Shown piece after piece: positions 22,948 through 34,355 of a stretch of 64,000 nt of DNA. The stretch spans positions 2,170,001 to 2,234,000 of the forward strand of contig JABYQN010000005.1 in the NCBI GenBank assembly GCA_022606135.1, written 5' to 3'. The DNA is from Fomes fomentarius (taxonomy: Eukaryota; Basidiomycota; Agaricomycetes; Polyporales; Polyporaceae). The notes beneath the pieces are model-generated. The model ran no database searches. It was not told the DNA's origin and saw nothing but the letters and a program-made list of their open reading frames with translations. Every line of letters begins with the position of its first letter. Within the stretch, counting starts at the first letter, position 1. Position numbers and translations under genes: made by a program.

Positions 22948-25900
22948 ATGGCGACCGCTGTACACCTTCCTGCGCCAGATGCTGGTGCTCCTCTCAATGA
23001 GGTCGGCATGGGGCCCGTCTCACCAGGGGTACCACCAAATACCGGCCACTCACACACGAACAGCTACTCCCAACGACTAGGACTATCCGAGTTCGACCTC
23101 AGAGACGATCGCTATCCTACCAGCCTCTCTTCGCCGAGAACTCCTTCCAATTCACCACCCGCTCATTCCCAGTCCGCCGGATTTGACCCCGCAATCGACG
23201 CAGGCATGACAGCAGCCCTGCGCGCTAGCTACCAGAAGGCGCAACACCCCGGCCCCGCACCCCTGCAGAAATCTTGGCTCGGCGAGAACATCACTCAGGA
23301 GCCGGTGCAAGGTTGGGACCCATCGCACAGTCACAACACGACGCCCGGGCCTATCCTCGAGGCGCAAGCGGAGCAGCGAGCGTCCGGCGTCCCCCCTGTC
23401 GACAACTACTTCCCTGATCAGCCTGGCGCAGACGGGGCCCCAGATCTTCCTCCAGGGAGCCTACCAAGAGCATCTGCGGACGCACCACCACAGTCTCCTG
23501 AGATGGGACAGCGGTCGTCAAGTGTCCGCTCACCAGGTGACCAGTATGATGCCGCGGCCGCAGGTGCTACCAACTCGCCACGCAATGCAGCTTTGTCCTT
23601 TCCACCCGGTGCTGTACCAGGAGCAGGGCCTAGCACGCCCATGCTCTCTGCTGCATCGGCCTCGTCACCGCGCCATCCTTCGATTCCTAGTGCCAACGTT
23701 GGCGGAAGTCCTAACAATCCTATCGTTCCTCTCTCTGCTGGACCGACGTACAACCCCTCGGCCATGCAGATCCCTATCTCACCGAAGCCGCGAGCGTATG
23801 CGCAACACCCCACGTATATCACACCGTCAACAGCGCCCGCGATGCAACCGTCGTTCTCGCCACCTCAAGTTCCGAAAGAGGAGGTTTGCGTGGAGTGTGC
23901 GATGCGCGACCAAGACATGGCGGATGTGGACGTGACGGGTCCTGGGGTATGGGAACGGGAAAGCGATGTGCTTTATGAGGAGCTGTGCCAGAGGGACGCA
24001 GAAGAAGAGGCTGCAGGTGGTCCTCACTCGTCTTCGGACAGTCATTCACGACCCAGGGCGAAGGGTGGGAGGCTTACAGAAGAGAATTTGAGATTTTGGC
24101 TCAGCATAGTGCGTTGTATCCGACGCTTTTCATTGAGCTTTGTTTACTGACGTTTTGACAGAACCCCAAGGAGCCATCATCTCGCCAGCAAACCCTCGAC
24201 CAGTATGTCAAGTCGCAACGTTCCCTCCTCGAGGCAGACGCGCTGGCTCGTGCTCGGGCGCTGCGCGAGTCTCGCCTGCTCGACGAGAAGATGCGTGATA
24301 CCTTCTCGCAGCTCCGTCGCTCGGCCTATGAGCTCGGTAGCAGCTCTTTGCCAAACGATGACTCCGGTGTTTTGCGCATTAAGTCTCCTCGTCTCTCCTC
24401 CGTTCCCACGAGCACCGGTCCTGTTGGAGGCCACTCACGGGAGGTCACTCTGTTGGAGAATGGCATGATCGTGGAACATGTCGACCTTCGGAAAGAAGAG
24501 AGGGAGGAGCGCGAGCGCAAACGGAAGGAAGAGAAGCGCGAACGGAGTCGGGCGCGCAAGTCGTCGCGGAGTTCCCGCTCTGCGGCGGACGTCGCGTCGG
24601 TCTATTCTGTGCCGCTTGCGAGCCCGAGTCCGTTGCCGCAAGTGGACAGTGGCTTCTTCTCCAATCCCCGCGACTCGCGTTACTCTCAGTCCTTCTCGCC
24701 TCGCCCTAGCAGTGTGCTCACGGGCGGTGCTGAACGCCCGCAGACGCTGCTGCGTGCCCAGTCGCAGGCGTCGTTCTCCGACATGCAGAGCCTCGGTTCG
24801 GCCTCGCCCAGGAGGTCGCGGTTCTTCGGCTTCAAGAACCTTAGTGCTGCATGGCAGAGTCGAGATAGTGTTGCGCCTTCGGGTAGCATGATGGATATGC
24901 AGTGTGTATATCTTGTGCTGTTGTGGAGATAGATTGCGTCGCTCACTTCATTGTTACCCAGTGTTGCGTTGCAGCAGGAGCAGTCGTATTTTGCTGCCCA
25001 TCCCTCTGCGGTCGACATTAGCAGCAACACTCCCACGCTGCGTGCGTCACAATCGTGGCCTCGGGCTGTCACCTCCCCGGAGCCAGTTGCATCAACCGTT
25101 CCTGCATCAACGAAGAAGAAGAACGGGCTGAAGAAGATCTGGAAGTTGGTTACTGGTACTTCTAAAGGCGCCGCCAAGGGCACAAGTCAGTCGCGCTCTG
25201 TCGACAGGCATGAGGATGACATGCCGTTGGCACCTCCCCCTCCACTATCGTACCTCGTGGAACGGGAGGGTGGTGGCACCAGACGACACGTATCGACACC
25301 CTCATTATTGTCGTCGGTGTCGCCCAATCAATTCTCTAACTGGGCTCCCTCACCTCCGACGGCACCTTCAAGCGCGCTGCCCTCACCAACGTCGTCACGC
25401 TATCCTGTTCCTGAGCGAGAGCCCAGCGGCGGAGATAACCAGAAGGAACCCGTCGTTGTTGTGCCAGACAACCGCATATCGGCCTTTGAGCTGGGATCAA
25501 CTGCACCCGATAACGAGGTGGATCCTCGTGGACGGACTACCCACAGTTCGTCCAGGACGTTGTCCAGTCTTGGGCCTCCTACGCCCAGCGTCTCTCCTCC
25601 CAATCGTCCACAGTCTGCCGTGATCCTGCGCAGAGACAAGTCTCTTCCTCCATTGCCAGGTGAATCGGCCGTTGAGTTCCCTTCGCATCCCATGCCCGAA
25701 CCTCGACCGCAGACAATGTACGACCTGCTCCAGACGCCGAACAACCCCATGAGCCGCGGGCTTATGCCTCCCCAGGCGCCGTTCCGGACTGCAGAGGTCA
25801 GGAGACAGTCCTTTGGCGGTTTGGCATCCACGCCTCACCCTGCTGTTCAGACTCTCCCGGGCAGAAACCCGTACGCAAGAGGGCAGCTCAACGTGCCGCC

Positions 25901-26336
25901 CTTCCTCGCTGAAGAGAAGTACGCCGAGTTCGGCGCTTCGAGCCCGGCGCTCTCTCAGTGGGGCGTAAACCAGTCTGGCAAGCGGTCGTTGAGTGGGACC
26001 CCTAGGAAGCCCAAACAGCGGAGGAGCAAGTTTGGCCTTGCTTCTCTGTTTGGGAAGAAGTCAAGCGATGCCGAACGTGATTCGCAGATCTACACGAATG
26101 GTGCGGTGACCGGTTCTGTGGAACCCCTGGATTACAACCCTTACCGGTCGTCGGTGTCGGACCAGCGGGAGGATAACAGCTACAATGGCTTCAGCGGCCC
26201 GGGGTCTGCCCACAGCAGCAGTGCACCGAGGATGTCGGTCGCGTCCAAGAATATCGCCGAGCTCGTCGAGCAGGATCCTGAATTTGTCGCCTACCGGTAC
26301 CCATCCAGCGAGCAGCGTCTTGAGGTTCTCCGGTAG
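22948..26336 (+). CDS. large Ser/Pro-rich protein of unknown function with conserved CxxC motif and coiled coil
   Basis: Three exons (22948-24108, 24162-24901, 24962-26336) sum to 3276 nt, 1091 residues. I do not recognise a named domain. Residues 1-310 are disordered Pro/Ser/Ala-rich. About residues 312-340 read KEEVCVECAMRDQDMADVDV followed by TGPGVWERESD, which looks like the most conserved block and holds a CxxC pair. RLTEENLRFWLSINPKEPSSRQQTLDQYV follows and leads into charged helices. KEEREERERKRKEEKRERSRARK is a strongly charged coiled-coil-like stretch. Later blocks include KKKNGLKKIWKLVTG and RRSKFGLASLFGKK, basic amphipathic segments. The ending LVEQDPEFVAYRYPSSEQR is compact. An intracellular scaffold is plausible; no function is assigned. 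Confidence 0.82.
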
Positions 26337-27898
26337 TCGGTTCGCGGCTCTCGTCTCGTGGTCTCGGTCTAGTTGTACATGTACCAGCCGAATACTTGAC
26401 ACCCCTCACTCATAACCCACCACCTAATGCAAAAGGGCGCTATTCGCCCCGCCTCGCATAGTATCATCCCTTCATTGTGCCATCATCATCTCATGTCCTC
26501 TCGCATCCTTCCCATTCTTCCAGTGTTCCTCATACGGACACTCGCACACAGCCCATCCGTACCGTCCTCACTCTCTTTCTCCTTAACCCATCACGCTGCT
26601 CCCGCCGTCCCCTCGTACCTCGTCCCGCCTTCCCCCCGTCACTCAATGCTCCCGTCGGGTTGTTTCCTTCTCCGTCTCTCCCCTTAGAGCTAGTAATGTG
26701 TCCAGCCATGTCATGTCACAGTTGTCCTGCGTTATGTAGCTGCTGCGCTTTGCAACAGTCTCGCTCGCATGCCACGGACGCTCTCGACCACCTTGAGTTA
26801 CCACTCTCGCATCCGATTGTCTTCCCCATCTCCTGCATTCTCCCGCCCCCCATGTGATCCGTGCCCATCGTTTCTCCCTTTGTCTACTGTCGGTGGCCGA
26901 TGTATATGTAGACACAAGCTTCGCCTAATGATATTTAGCTTCGTTGTTACAGACTAGTGTGGCGCTCCGAGCGGGTTTCCTACGTTACGTTGCGATGGTA
27001 CCCATGCACTACAGGTGAAGCAGGCAAGTAAGGACTACTATCATGGCACCAGTAATGCAAAACGGCAAATGCCGTGACAGAAGTGCAAAACGCCCCCTCC
27101 ACATCCCTGTGTACCTCGCACGGACCCAGACACCTTTGTGATGTATAGTACATATACTATACTGTCTACGTGCGAAACAACGAAGAAGATTCGCTCAGTA
27201 GTCGAAGAGATATGTAAGTAACAGTCTCGCAGTCTCGCTCTAGTGAGAATTCATTCGCATCGGCTCACTGCAATCCTTGACGAACTGTCACAGAAATTTG
27301 TACATATGTATATAATACTGCAAGCAATGTTGGTGTAATTTTCCGAGACGATGCGTTGTTGTTCTCTTGGTGTGTAATGAGTTGGGTGCAAATGCGTGAC
27401 ATTCAGCCACCGGGTAACTTCGGAGTTTAAAAATTTTAGGTGCAGATCGTGAGATTTGTCCTCTCTGCCTCGTCGGAGTACAGACGCGCCTACCTGCCGA
27501 AGCATGCCGTTCGTGACATTGGCGTTACCATGTTTCCCCGAGTTTTGCATTACTGTATCGATTCACTCTTCACGCTTCATATCCCCAGTATTCCATCCTT
27601 TCGTATTGAAAAAAAAGGAGTAGGGTCACGAGACGACTTTGAATCAATTCTCAAAGGTCCGAAGCCAAAAAGCGAAGGGACAAAGGAGTTAGTCAAGTAA
27701 GAGTGCAGATTTTGCATTACTGGTGCAGTGATAGTAAGTACTGGATACGTAGACGATCCCAGGAGCGCGACCTTGGCGTCTGTTAATGTACCTCGGGAAT
27801 AGCCGGCGGCGGGCAAGCGCTCGCTGGAGTTTCAGTTCGGCGAGAATGGCAAGACTCACCAGATTCACAATATGACTTCAACCTTCGGGACCGAGCAG
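26337..27898. other. intergenic, no gene recognised
   Basis: C/T-rich 3' flank of the large Ser/Pro-rich gene to about 26900, then A/T-richer DNA. A small palindrome-like TATAGTA/TACTATA pair lies near 27144-27162. No gene is supported. Confidence 0.5.
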
Positions 27899-27954
27899 TC
27901 TCAGTGACGCGGATGCATCCGTGAGGCATCCCAACCTCTACGGATGCATCCGTA
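27899..27954 (+). repeat. left terminal inverted repeat
   Basis: Perfect 23 bases to 27921, then a diverged spacer and a second CGGATGCATCCG at 27941-27952. It pairs with the right end at 29231-29287. Confidence 0.8.
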
Positions 27955-28400
27955 TACTTAGTCAGGCGTCAGTAGGATTCGAACGCGGGGTGTGGGTGGC
28001 GTCAGCGCTTGCGGACAAAAGGAACGCACTCACCGCAACCACTGCACTATACACGATTGTGCAGTGTACAAAACATTAGGTATATATAGCCCCACGTTGT
28101 TGTGTAACTTCCGCATCACACCGAGTTGGAGACGAAGACCAAGAGCCTGGAGGCTCAGAATGCAAGTCTACAGTGCAGACTCGATGGGCGAAGTGAAGAA
28201 ATTGCTGGTCCGCACGCTTGAACCAGATGGATTGACTGGGCCCTGAGGACTCCCGATGAATGTATCACCAAAACGCAGACAATTGTATCGACATTTCTCG
28301 ATTGCATTGGACTAGAGACATTGCATGTTGTACCTTACGCTCGCCCCATTTCCCCCCGCCGCTCGTCCTACCATCCACGCGGGCCTCACCGTACCACTGA

Positions 28401-28510
28401 TGCGCATCGCGCATGTCTGCGCGCCCGCGGGTACTCGCCGCATTTGGTAATCGAAGCGCGCCCCGACGAGTGCCATCGCAACTCCTTCTCGTACGCGGCC
28501 ACGGTCCAAC
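28401..28510 (+). repeat. dispersed repeat, copy 2
   Basis: Counterpart of 13060-13150: GATGCGCATC, GCGCATGTCTG, CGCATTTGGTAATCGAA in the same order and orientation, with a few gaps. It lies inside the inverted-repeat element. Confidence 0.5.
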
Positions 28511-28917
28511 AAGACTCACCGCCGACGAGGCATCTCGCAGACATCCTTCGCACATGCCGTTGCTACAGACACACCGAGAGCTCGAGCCTGCAGGAACTGA
28601 CTTGAACAAGTGTCATGGATCTCGCCGACACGAGCCGAGTCAGCACGCACCGTTGCGACAGGCCTCCACATCAGCATCAACGGTCGCCGAGCCTCATGGA
28701 TACAGCCATTCTGACCTCCTCGCAGATACGTTTCAGCCTGAGCACTTGCCCGATGTCCCATGCAGCCATCCACCACCGCCCGCTCTTTAATCCGTCCTTC
28801 CACTGTTGTGCATACTCGTACAGACGCTTCGCATCCTTATTTACCATACCACAGTATGCCATGCCATGCTTTTTGTAGCTTCCACTCTGTTGTGCGCGCC
28901 GCGACTTACGATCCACC

Positions 28918-29175
28918 ACGTCGCCGCACCGTCCTCCGAGCCCGCTTGTACCACCCGCCCTACCTCCCTACCATCCCCCGCTGTCGCTGTACCACCCCGC
29001 TGTCGTTGTACCACCCAACCCACGTCGCCGCACCGTCCTCCCCGCCCGTACCACCCGCCCTACCTGAACCTCCCTACCGTCCGTCCACCACCCCGCCGTC
29101 GCTGTACCACTCATCCTGCGTCGCCGTACCATCCTCCCCGCTCGTACCACCCGCCCTACCTCCCCACCGTCCCCC
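28918..29175. repeat. C-rich minisatellite, about 98-bp period, about 2.6 copies
   Basis: GTACCACCCGCCCTACCT recurs at 28948, 29048 and 29144 (spacings 100 and 96), each preceded by a CCGTCCTCC- or CCATCCTCC-type string. Shorter GTACCAC(C)C units occur between. Confidence 0.7.
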
Positions 29176-29176
29176 G

Positions 29177-29287
29177 CAGATGCATCTACGAGAGGATAAT
29201 CAGCCTTCTCCTGCGGATGCATCTGAAGGACACGGATGCATCCGCGAGAGGTTCGGATCTCTAGCGGATGCATCCGCGTCACTGAGA
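29177..29287 (-). repeat. right terminal inverted repeat with four ATGCAT-centred palindromes
   Basis: Twelve-base units at 29177-29188, 29214-29225, 29233-29244 and 29265-29276 share the core GATGCATC; the last two are exact CGGATGCATCCG. The outermost 23 bases mirror the left terminus exactly. Confidence 0.8.
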
Positions 29288-30611
29288 GCCTACCGGGACC
29301 TGCCGTCATGAGAATTGTTGCCGGTATAGCGGATGGGCGGTGCAATTGTTCGTTTAGAATTGCGTATTCAGGTCGGCCGCCGCGGTGCATGCTATCAGAA
29401 GCCGTAACCTCGAGGCAGACATGCTCAACGCTCGAGTCGTCGGACCTAGGAATCCTAATAACCTAGAAGCCAGTGACGCCGATGTGGTTGATTTGACAGT
29501 TTCAAGGTGCGAACGTGTTCTTCACCGGGTCTGTGTATTATCTGACCTATCCGCGTGGCGAGAACTACACTCGTAAACGACTCTACCTTCCTCCGAGTTG
29601 TGCAGTCTGCCTATTGTAACGGGATCTTCGAGATCTGCTCACAGATCGACTCGGACTTCTCAGGCCCACGACGAGTCAAACAGTACGAAATAGGTGAGAG
29701 GCATTGCAGTATGCGGTGACCTCTGTTCCAGTAGACATCATCGGTTTTGCCATAGATTGACTTCCCTGCCAAATACCAGAACCTAGACTCGTATCCAATT
29801 TCTACTGAGGAGTCACCGGGAGGAGGCGAAATGATGGTGCGGCTACAGCGATGTGACGAGACTTTGGGCGAACGAGGAAGTGTGGTATGCAGGACGCTTA
29901 AGCTTCTCCCGGGTGAACCAAGGAGCCCAGGATTAAGACCAGCATAAAATGGTCCGTGCACTTCTCCTTCACAAAGCCCTCTGAGGAAGTCGCGGCTAAC
30001 GTTTTCTACGCCGCAAACTTGTAGAAATGTGCCCTTCAATCCAGATCCACGAGCTTTGAATCCGGCCTGCATCGCCGATCTATATTCAGGACAGGATGAG
30101 AACAAGGACAAGGTGAAGTAGCCCGCGGGTGAGTCGTTTCTTCCTCTCGCCTGTTCGGGCAGGAGCCAAGCTCATCAATGATGCAATTTGAATGCCGAAG
30201 ACTTCGGATTCTGACTTCCCAGGATGGCACTCACATGAAATCATTTAGAGCCAATTGTAGCAGGATCATCGAGATTTGCGTGTAGGCTTCTGAGACTGCC
30301 CTCTGCCCCAATGACTACATACGACCGGTGTGAAAGGATGAGATAGGCAAGACAAGATGCGGTATTCCTGACGGAGCTGATCCAATAGCATATGGGAGAC
30401 CAAGTTGAGAGCTGCGCTCATGTAGGCGCATAATTATATTTTCGTGAGTAGAGCAGAAGTATCCGTTTGGATAGCAGCTTTTTGGAACGGTGAGGCCCTA
30501 CACCGATCTTTTCGGGATCCACGTGGCCGTGTTACTATTCAACAACCGGCGCCGATTGCAGTCACCAATGAGCCCGAGTCGCAACATTGAAGGTTGACCA
30601 CCTCTTGCGCG
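29288..30611. other. intergenic, upstream part duplicated at 34.1 kb
   Basis: 29305-29575 and 29655-29700 are paralogous to 34096-34355 and 34398-34445. A 166-codon minus-strand frame at 29611-30111 has no recognisable domain and only weak coding character. The 3' part should hold the promoter of the first kinase-like gene. Confidence 0.45.
29305..29575 (+). repeat. segmental duplication flank, unit 1
   Basis: Near-identical blocks shared with 34096-34355 include CCTCGAGGCAGACATGCTCA, CCTAATAACCTAGAAGCCAG and GTGTATTATC. It starts about 18 bp after the inverted-repeat element ends. Confidence 0.85.
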
Positions 30612-32207
30612 ATGCAGCACGAATACTCCTTATGTGACTACGTTCCCGATGTGAGCTTCAGTAACTTATTGATTAAATTGTGCTGTAACGAGTTGATTCA
30701 CAGATACCCTGCGATAGCGTTGACGACTTAGGAGACACACACGACCTTTACGAGATGAGCGATTTCTGGGATGCAATCAAACCCTGGCTAATCAGTAGAG
30801 GGGTACTTCTATATGACCGTCGCTTGCCCGAATGTGCCAAGCCATGGGACGGCCTAGTTAAACTTTGGTACAGCCCACTTGCCAACACCGCAGCACCACT
30901 TCCCTTCGCTCGGTGTGTGGGCGACATCCTGACAGTATTGAAGTCGTTCCGCGCTGGAGTAAGTGATACACACGCCTGACTAGAACCACGTTGACAGTTC
31001 AGTTCTATACCAGATACGGCTTGGGTGTGCTCAAGATCATATGGGCAGAGACTTGATTCTCAAGCTCGTTGACAAGAATAGCGAGCAACTTCGGATTTTC
31101 GACGAGCTTTTACATGACATCGCCGTGTTCTGTGATTCGACCACGTTTCCGTGCATCTTGCCTCCTGTGAGTATTGTGGAGACGCCGCACAAGTACTGTA
31201 TAGTTGCAATGCCCATGTAAGTCATCACCTCGTCTACCGTGTTTGTGGCTCATGCTCAGATACTCTGTGATCAGGTGGGGACCCGCATTTCATATCAGTG
31301 ATATGTGTACTATCGGCGCAGTATTGAGGTTTATGACGTGTCTCCTTGACGTGAGGCACTTTCTACGCTCTTATCCCCGTCGATGATTGATATACAGTAT
31401 CTTCCAGGGCCTGATATACCTACATTCAAAACGCATCGCGCATCGTGTAAGCGCCTTGTGGTTGTGAGCTTTATGACCTATCTCACAGTTCTCTCGATGA
31501 TAGGATATCTGCGAGTTAAACATAGTAACGAATTGTTACCGATTAGATCAAGATAAAGCCCAGTTGCGAGAGGATCTGCACCAACATCGCACCAGGGAAG
31601 ATATCTACTATGCTCTGATGGACTACGACCAGTCTATCAAACACCCAGCACACGTCTGTCTCAAACACTTCCGTCGTCCTGCACGTGAAGCATGGGCAGG
31701 TGCAGAACAATACAGGCCAGACGATGTCTGTCTCGGGGAACCGCACTACAACCCGTTCGCTTTCGACGTTGCGATGCTTGGCAATCTGTTCCGTGTCCAA
31801 TTTTGTGTAAGGCTTGCTATCGCTGCACGTCTCTTCGTCCACACACTGACATGATACTCAAGGATGTAGTCTCTTCCCTCCCAGGGCTAGCAGCACTCTA
31901 CGACAGGATGACAACGCACGTTGTGTCCCAGCGCTTCACCGCAGAAGAAGCGCAAGCATTCCTGCAGAGTGTAGTGAATCGCTCACCTTGCGACGTATCT
32001 ACAATACGTCTCGAGTTGGCGCCCCGTTACGACGCAATGTCATACCCAGATGTCTATTGGTCGAAATTATCTCCGCAGCTTCAGAAAAGCTGGAGCGAAT
32101 TTAGGACGCCACCGACACCTATCTGGTCAAATATTCTTGATTGGCTGATACGTTTCCCTACCGTTTGTAATCTGATAGTGCATGTGCGTCGTATGCTAGG
32201 AATTTGA
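30612..32207 (+). CDS. fungal kinase-like protein, paralogue A
   Basis: Multi-exon gene of about 420 residues, starting MQHEYSLCDYVPD and paralogous to the gene at 34940. The kinase-fold C lobe is visible: GLIYLHSKRIAHRDICELNI (HRD catalytic loop), YALMDYDQSIKHP (DYD in place of DFG), then NPFAFDVAMLGNLF, and the C-terminal YPDVYWSKLSPQLQKSW shared with paralogue B. No glycine-rich loop is seen, so activity is uncertain. Most junctions follow paralogue B, but the intron after 30959 does not. Splicing at the B-like position breaks the frame by one base, while an alternative 84-nt intron (donor near 30913, acceptor at 30996) keeps it open. The gene may be mildly decayed or have shifted splicing. 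Confidence 0.72.
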
Positions 32208-32915
32208 GTTGAATACTCTTCCACCTATTGTCAAGCAGGATAGGCTAAGTTGAATCTGACCACCCATCTCTGATCAATCCCGTTCCAGAAACATGCGACG
32301 CATATGTGAACCTCGTGTCTGCGCCCAGGAAGCATGACCACGGAGATGCACGGGGAGCAGTAGTATTACAACTCCGATTATCTGGTACGTAGATCTTGGT
32401 TCGCTGTATGACTCTGTTCACAGAATTAGGTCCGAATGACTGATCGGAGAGATGACCAGGAAATGGGTCAAAAAACAATCAATTCTCACCACTTCGCTAT
32501 GCAGGTTGTGAACGTTGAACTCAAATCGAAATCAAAAGATTTGTGAGTTGTTCTTTTGTTCATACGAGGCACACTCCGTATTTAGATTCCAGATATCCTC
32601 CCAGTCCATTATACGCCATGTTACGCTAACAATATAGATGTCTACAATTGTTCTCCGTCTTCTTTCCATTTAGAACCATCCCGACAGACGGGGTAAAGGA
32701 AGACACGCGAAGATCAGAATGTCCTGGGAAAGCACAGGGTGACTCGGTCCAAGGACACGACCCATTATGGTTATGGCTCATGACTCAACGCTCAAGCTCA
32801 AGTCGTGCAAACATCTGAGCGCTTGAACATGAGTCCATCTTGTATATAGACGGGTTGGAGGCGCTCCATCCTTGCGAGTCTTCCGTCGTCCTCCGCGTGC
32901 CCAACTGCACTTAAC
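32208..32915. other. intergenic with a kinase-gene relic
   Basis: The only supported content is the relic at 32543-32665 (own entry). The end of this stretch is the promoter of the unknown gene at 32916. Confidence 0.5.
32543..32665 (+). pseudogene. relic of the 3' end of a kinase-like paralogue
   Basis: Matches 36478-36593, the last codons and 3' flank of paralogue B: GGCACACTCCGTATTTAGAT, then TTATACGCCAT, then TAGATGTCTAC and ATTGTTCT in the same order. The open remnant reads VVLLFIRGTLRI and stop, against FLLFMRGTLRI and stop in B. Nothing of the upstream exons is recognisable. Confidence 0.75.
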
Positions 32916-33913
32916 ATGATGTCCCGCGCGCCCAGTCGCAACGATGCTGCTTCCCGCTTACAGGCGAGGACGCCCCACCTCGTTGCTCCTAGACTGGACG
33001 AGACGAACCTCACGTACAAGGTACACGTTCAATCTGGGTCGACTCACTGCCGTTACAACTAGTACGCTTACTTCTCTTTGCACAGCCGTCATTACGGCCT
33101 TGGGTCCGCCTGCAATATCAGCCACCTGGTACACAGTTCCTCATCGGTCGCGCTGTCCAGATCGTCGATGTCCAGAATATCGCCCATAGTCCCACCACTG
33201 TAAGTCCTGCTTGTTCATCTGCGCTGCATGCAAAGCTTACGAGTACTTGTAGTATCCTGACCAACCTAACGTATGGACGCGCTCCGATCATGATAGTTTG
33301 TACCGGTTCGAAAAGCGCGTGAAGAAGATAACATATGAGCGGGTTGAGGTACCCGAGCGTGTTCCCCATCGCAAGTTGAGACCCGCGAATGATCCCCGGG
33401 GACAGGCCGGATCAACGGTATACTCATGCGGCGAGCAAGATCTCGTACGTCTTCTCTTAGCGGTCTTGTTCTTGCACTGATCACCATGTTTAGTATATTT
33501 GCACTGAACAGATCAAACTGCAGTACGGGATACAAGAACTAATCGCAAATTCAGGAACGAATATGATGCTAGCAGAAATGGTCTCAGCCAGGGTGAGTCC
33601 TCCACTGGCATGCTTCGGGTTCTGGATCTGGACAGATGCTCATGCGTATCTTCAGGGCTACGCAGCCACAACTAAGGTTAACACCGAAAGTATGTGGTAC
33701 CGGGTTGTGTTGTTTGTGAAGAAAGAGGAGTGGGAGTGGGTAAGGTGCGCAGCTCCAGCCCATGCAACCTCATTCAGAGCGATTCCCGCCGAGGAGGTAC
33801 AGCAGCTCAAGAAGCGTGCGCTGGAGAGGCCCCAAATCATCTCGGTCAACAAGCTTCCTGGAGGGGCTAAGCTCACCACCAGCTTCACGCGTACGCAGGA
33901 TGATCATGAATAG
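32916..33913 (+). CDS. unknown protein, 245 residues (gene C)
   Basis: Five exons (32916-33020, 33086-33199, 33253-33444, 33524-33592, 33656-33913) sum to 738 nt with phase-0 junctions throughout, giving 245 residues. No domain is recognised. It begins MMSRAPSRNDAASRLQ. The middle reads LIGRAVQIVDVQNI and YRFEKRVKKITYERVEVPE, and the end is KLTTSFTRTQDDHE. There is no signal peptide or membrane helix. A fragment of this gene is found at 36592-36685, after paralogue B, so gene C was part of the duplicated unit. Confidence 0.7.
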
Positions 33914-34095
33914 GTCGGCGACTCCTGCTGATGTCCTCCTGAGTATATGTTGTCGGTTACTTCCAATCTGCCGTAGTAAATATCGAGTGTTGTATGATGT
34001 GTTTGAAAGCAAGCGAGCTATAGAGTCTTGTTGGCAATGTTTTGTTTTTGTTTTCTTGCAGGCCCTCTGGAGCTTCTCCACTCCCGATTTCATAT

Positions 34096-34355
34096 GAGAC
34101 AATCGATGATTGTTGCTGGCGGCGGTATAAACGGCGGGTTGGCGGTGCAATTCAATCGTTCCTTTAAGACTTCCGTATTCAGTCGGTGCATGCTGTCAGA
34201 AGTAGCCTCGAGGCAGACATGCTCAACGGTCGAGTCGTCTGACCTAGGATCCTAATAACCTAGAAGCCAGTGACGGCCGATGTGGTTGTTTTGACAGTGA
34301 TAAGGTGAGAACTTGTTGTGTATTATCCGACCTATCTGTATAGTGAGGACTGCAC
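34096..34355 (+). repeat. segmental duplication flank, unit 2
   Basis: Counterpart of 29305-29575 in the same orientation, ending about 580 bp before paralogue B. A second short block at 34398-34445 matches 29655-29700 (CACGACGAGTCAAACA). Confidence 0.85.

Larger units (their letters stand above)
27899..29287. mobile_element. non-autonomous element with 23-bp perfect terminal inverted repeats
   Basis: The 23 bases at 27899-27921 (beginning TCTCAGTGACGCGGATGC) are the exact reverse complement of 29265-29287. Similarity continues inward: both ends then have a 19-20 base spacer sharing AACCTCT and a second CGGATGCATCCG (27941-27952 left, 29233-29244 right), so the imperfect inverted repeat is about 55 bp. 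Two related palindromes lie further in on the right (29177-29188 and 29214-29225). No transposase frame is visible inside; the interior holds a dispersed repeat and a minisatellite. I cannot define a target-site duplication, so the superfamily is open. A MITE-like or deleted DNA transposon is the simplest reading. Confidence 0.75.

Noticed and set aside
27144..27162. TATAGTA/TACTATA palindrome as a regulatory site
   Set aside because: Short A/T palindrome within chance for an A/T-rich intergenic stretch.
27968..28058. tRNA-like gene on the minus strand
   Set aside because: An A-box match (TAGTGCAGTGG) and a near B-box (CGTTCGAATCC) are present, but the acceptor and T stems do not pair, so at best it is a tRNA-derived relic.
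27899..29287. Helitron instead of an inverted-repeat element
   Set aside because: Helitrons lack terminal inverted repeats and end in CTRR with a hairpin; here both ends are exact inverted repeats.
29611..30111. 166-codon minus-strand open frame
   Set aside because: No recognisable family, and part lies in the duplicated flank where the other copy is not open.
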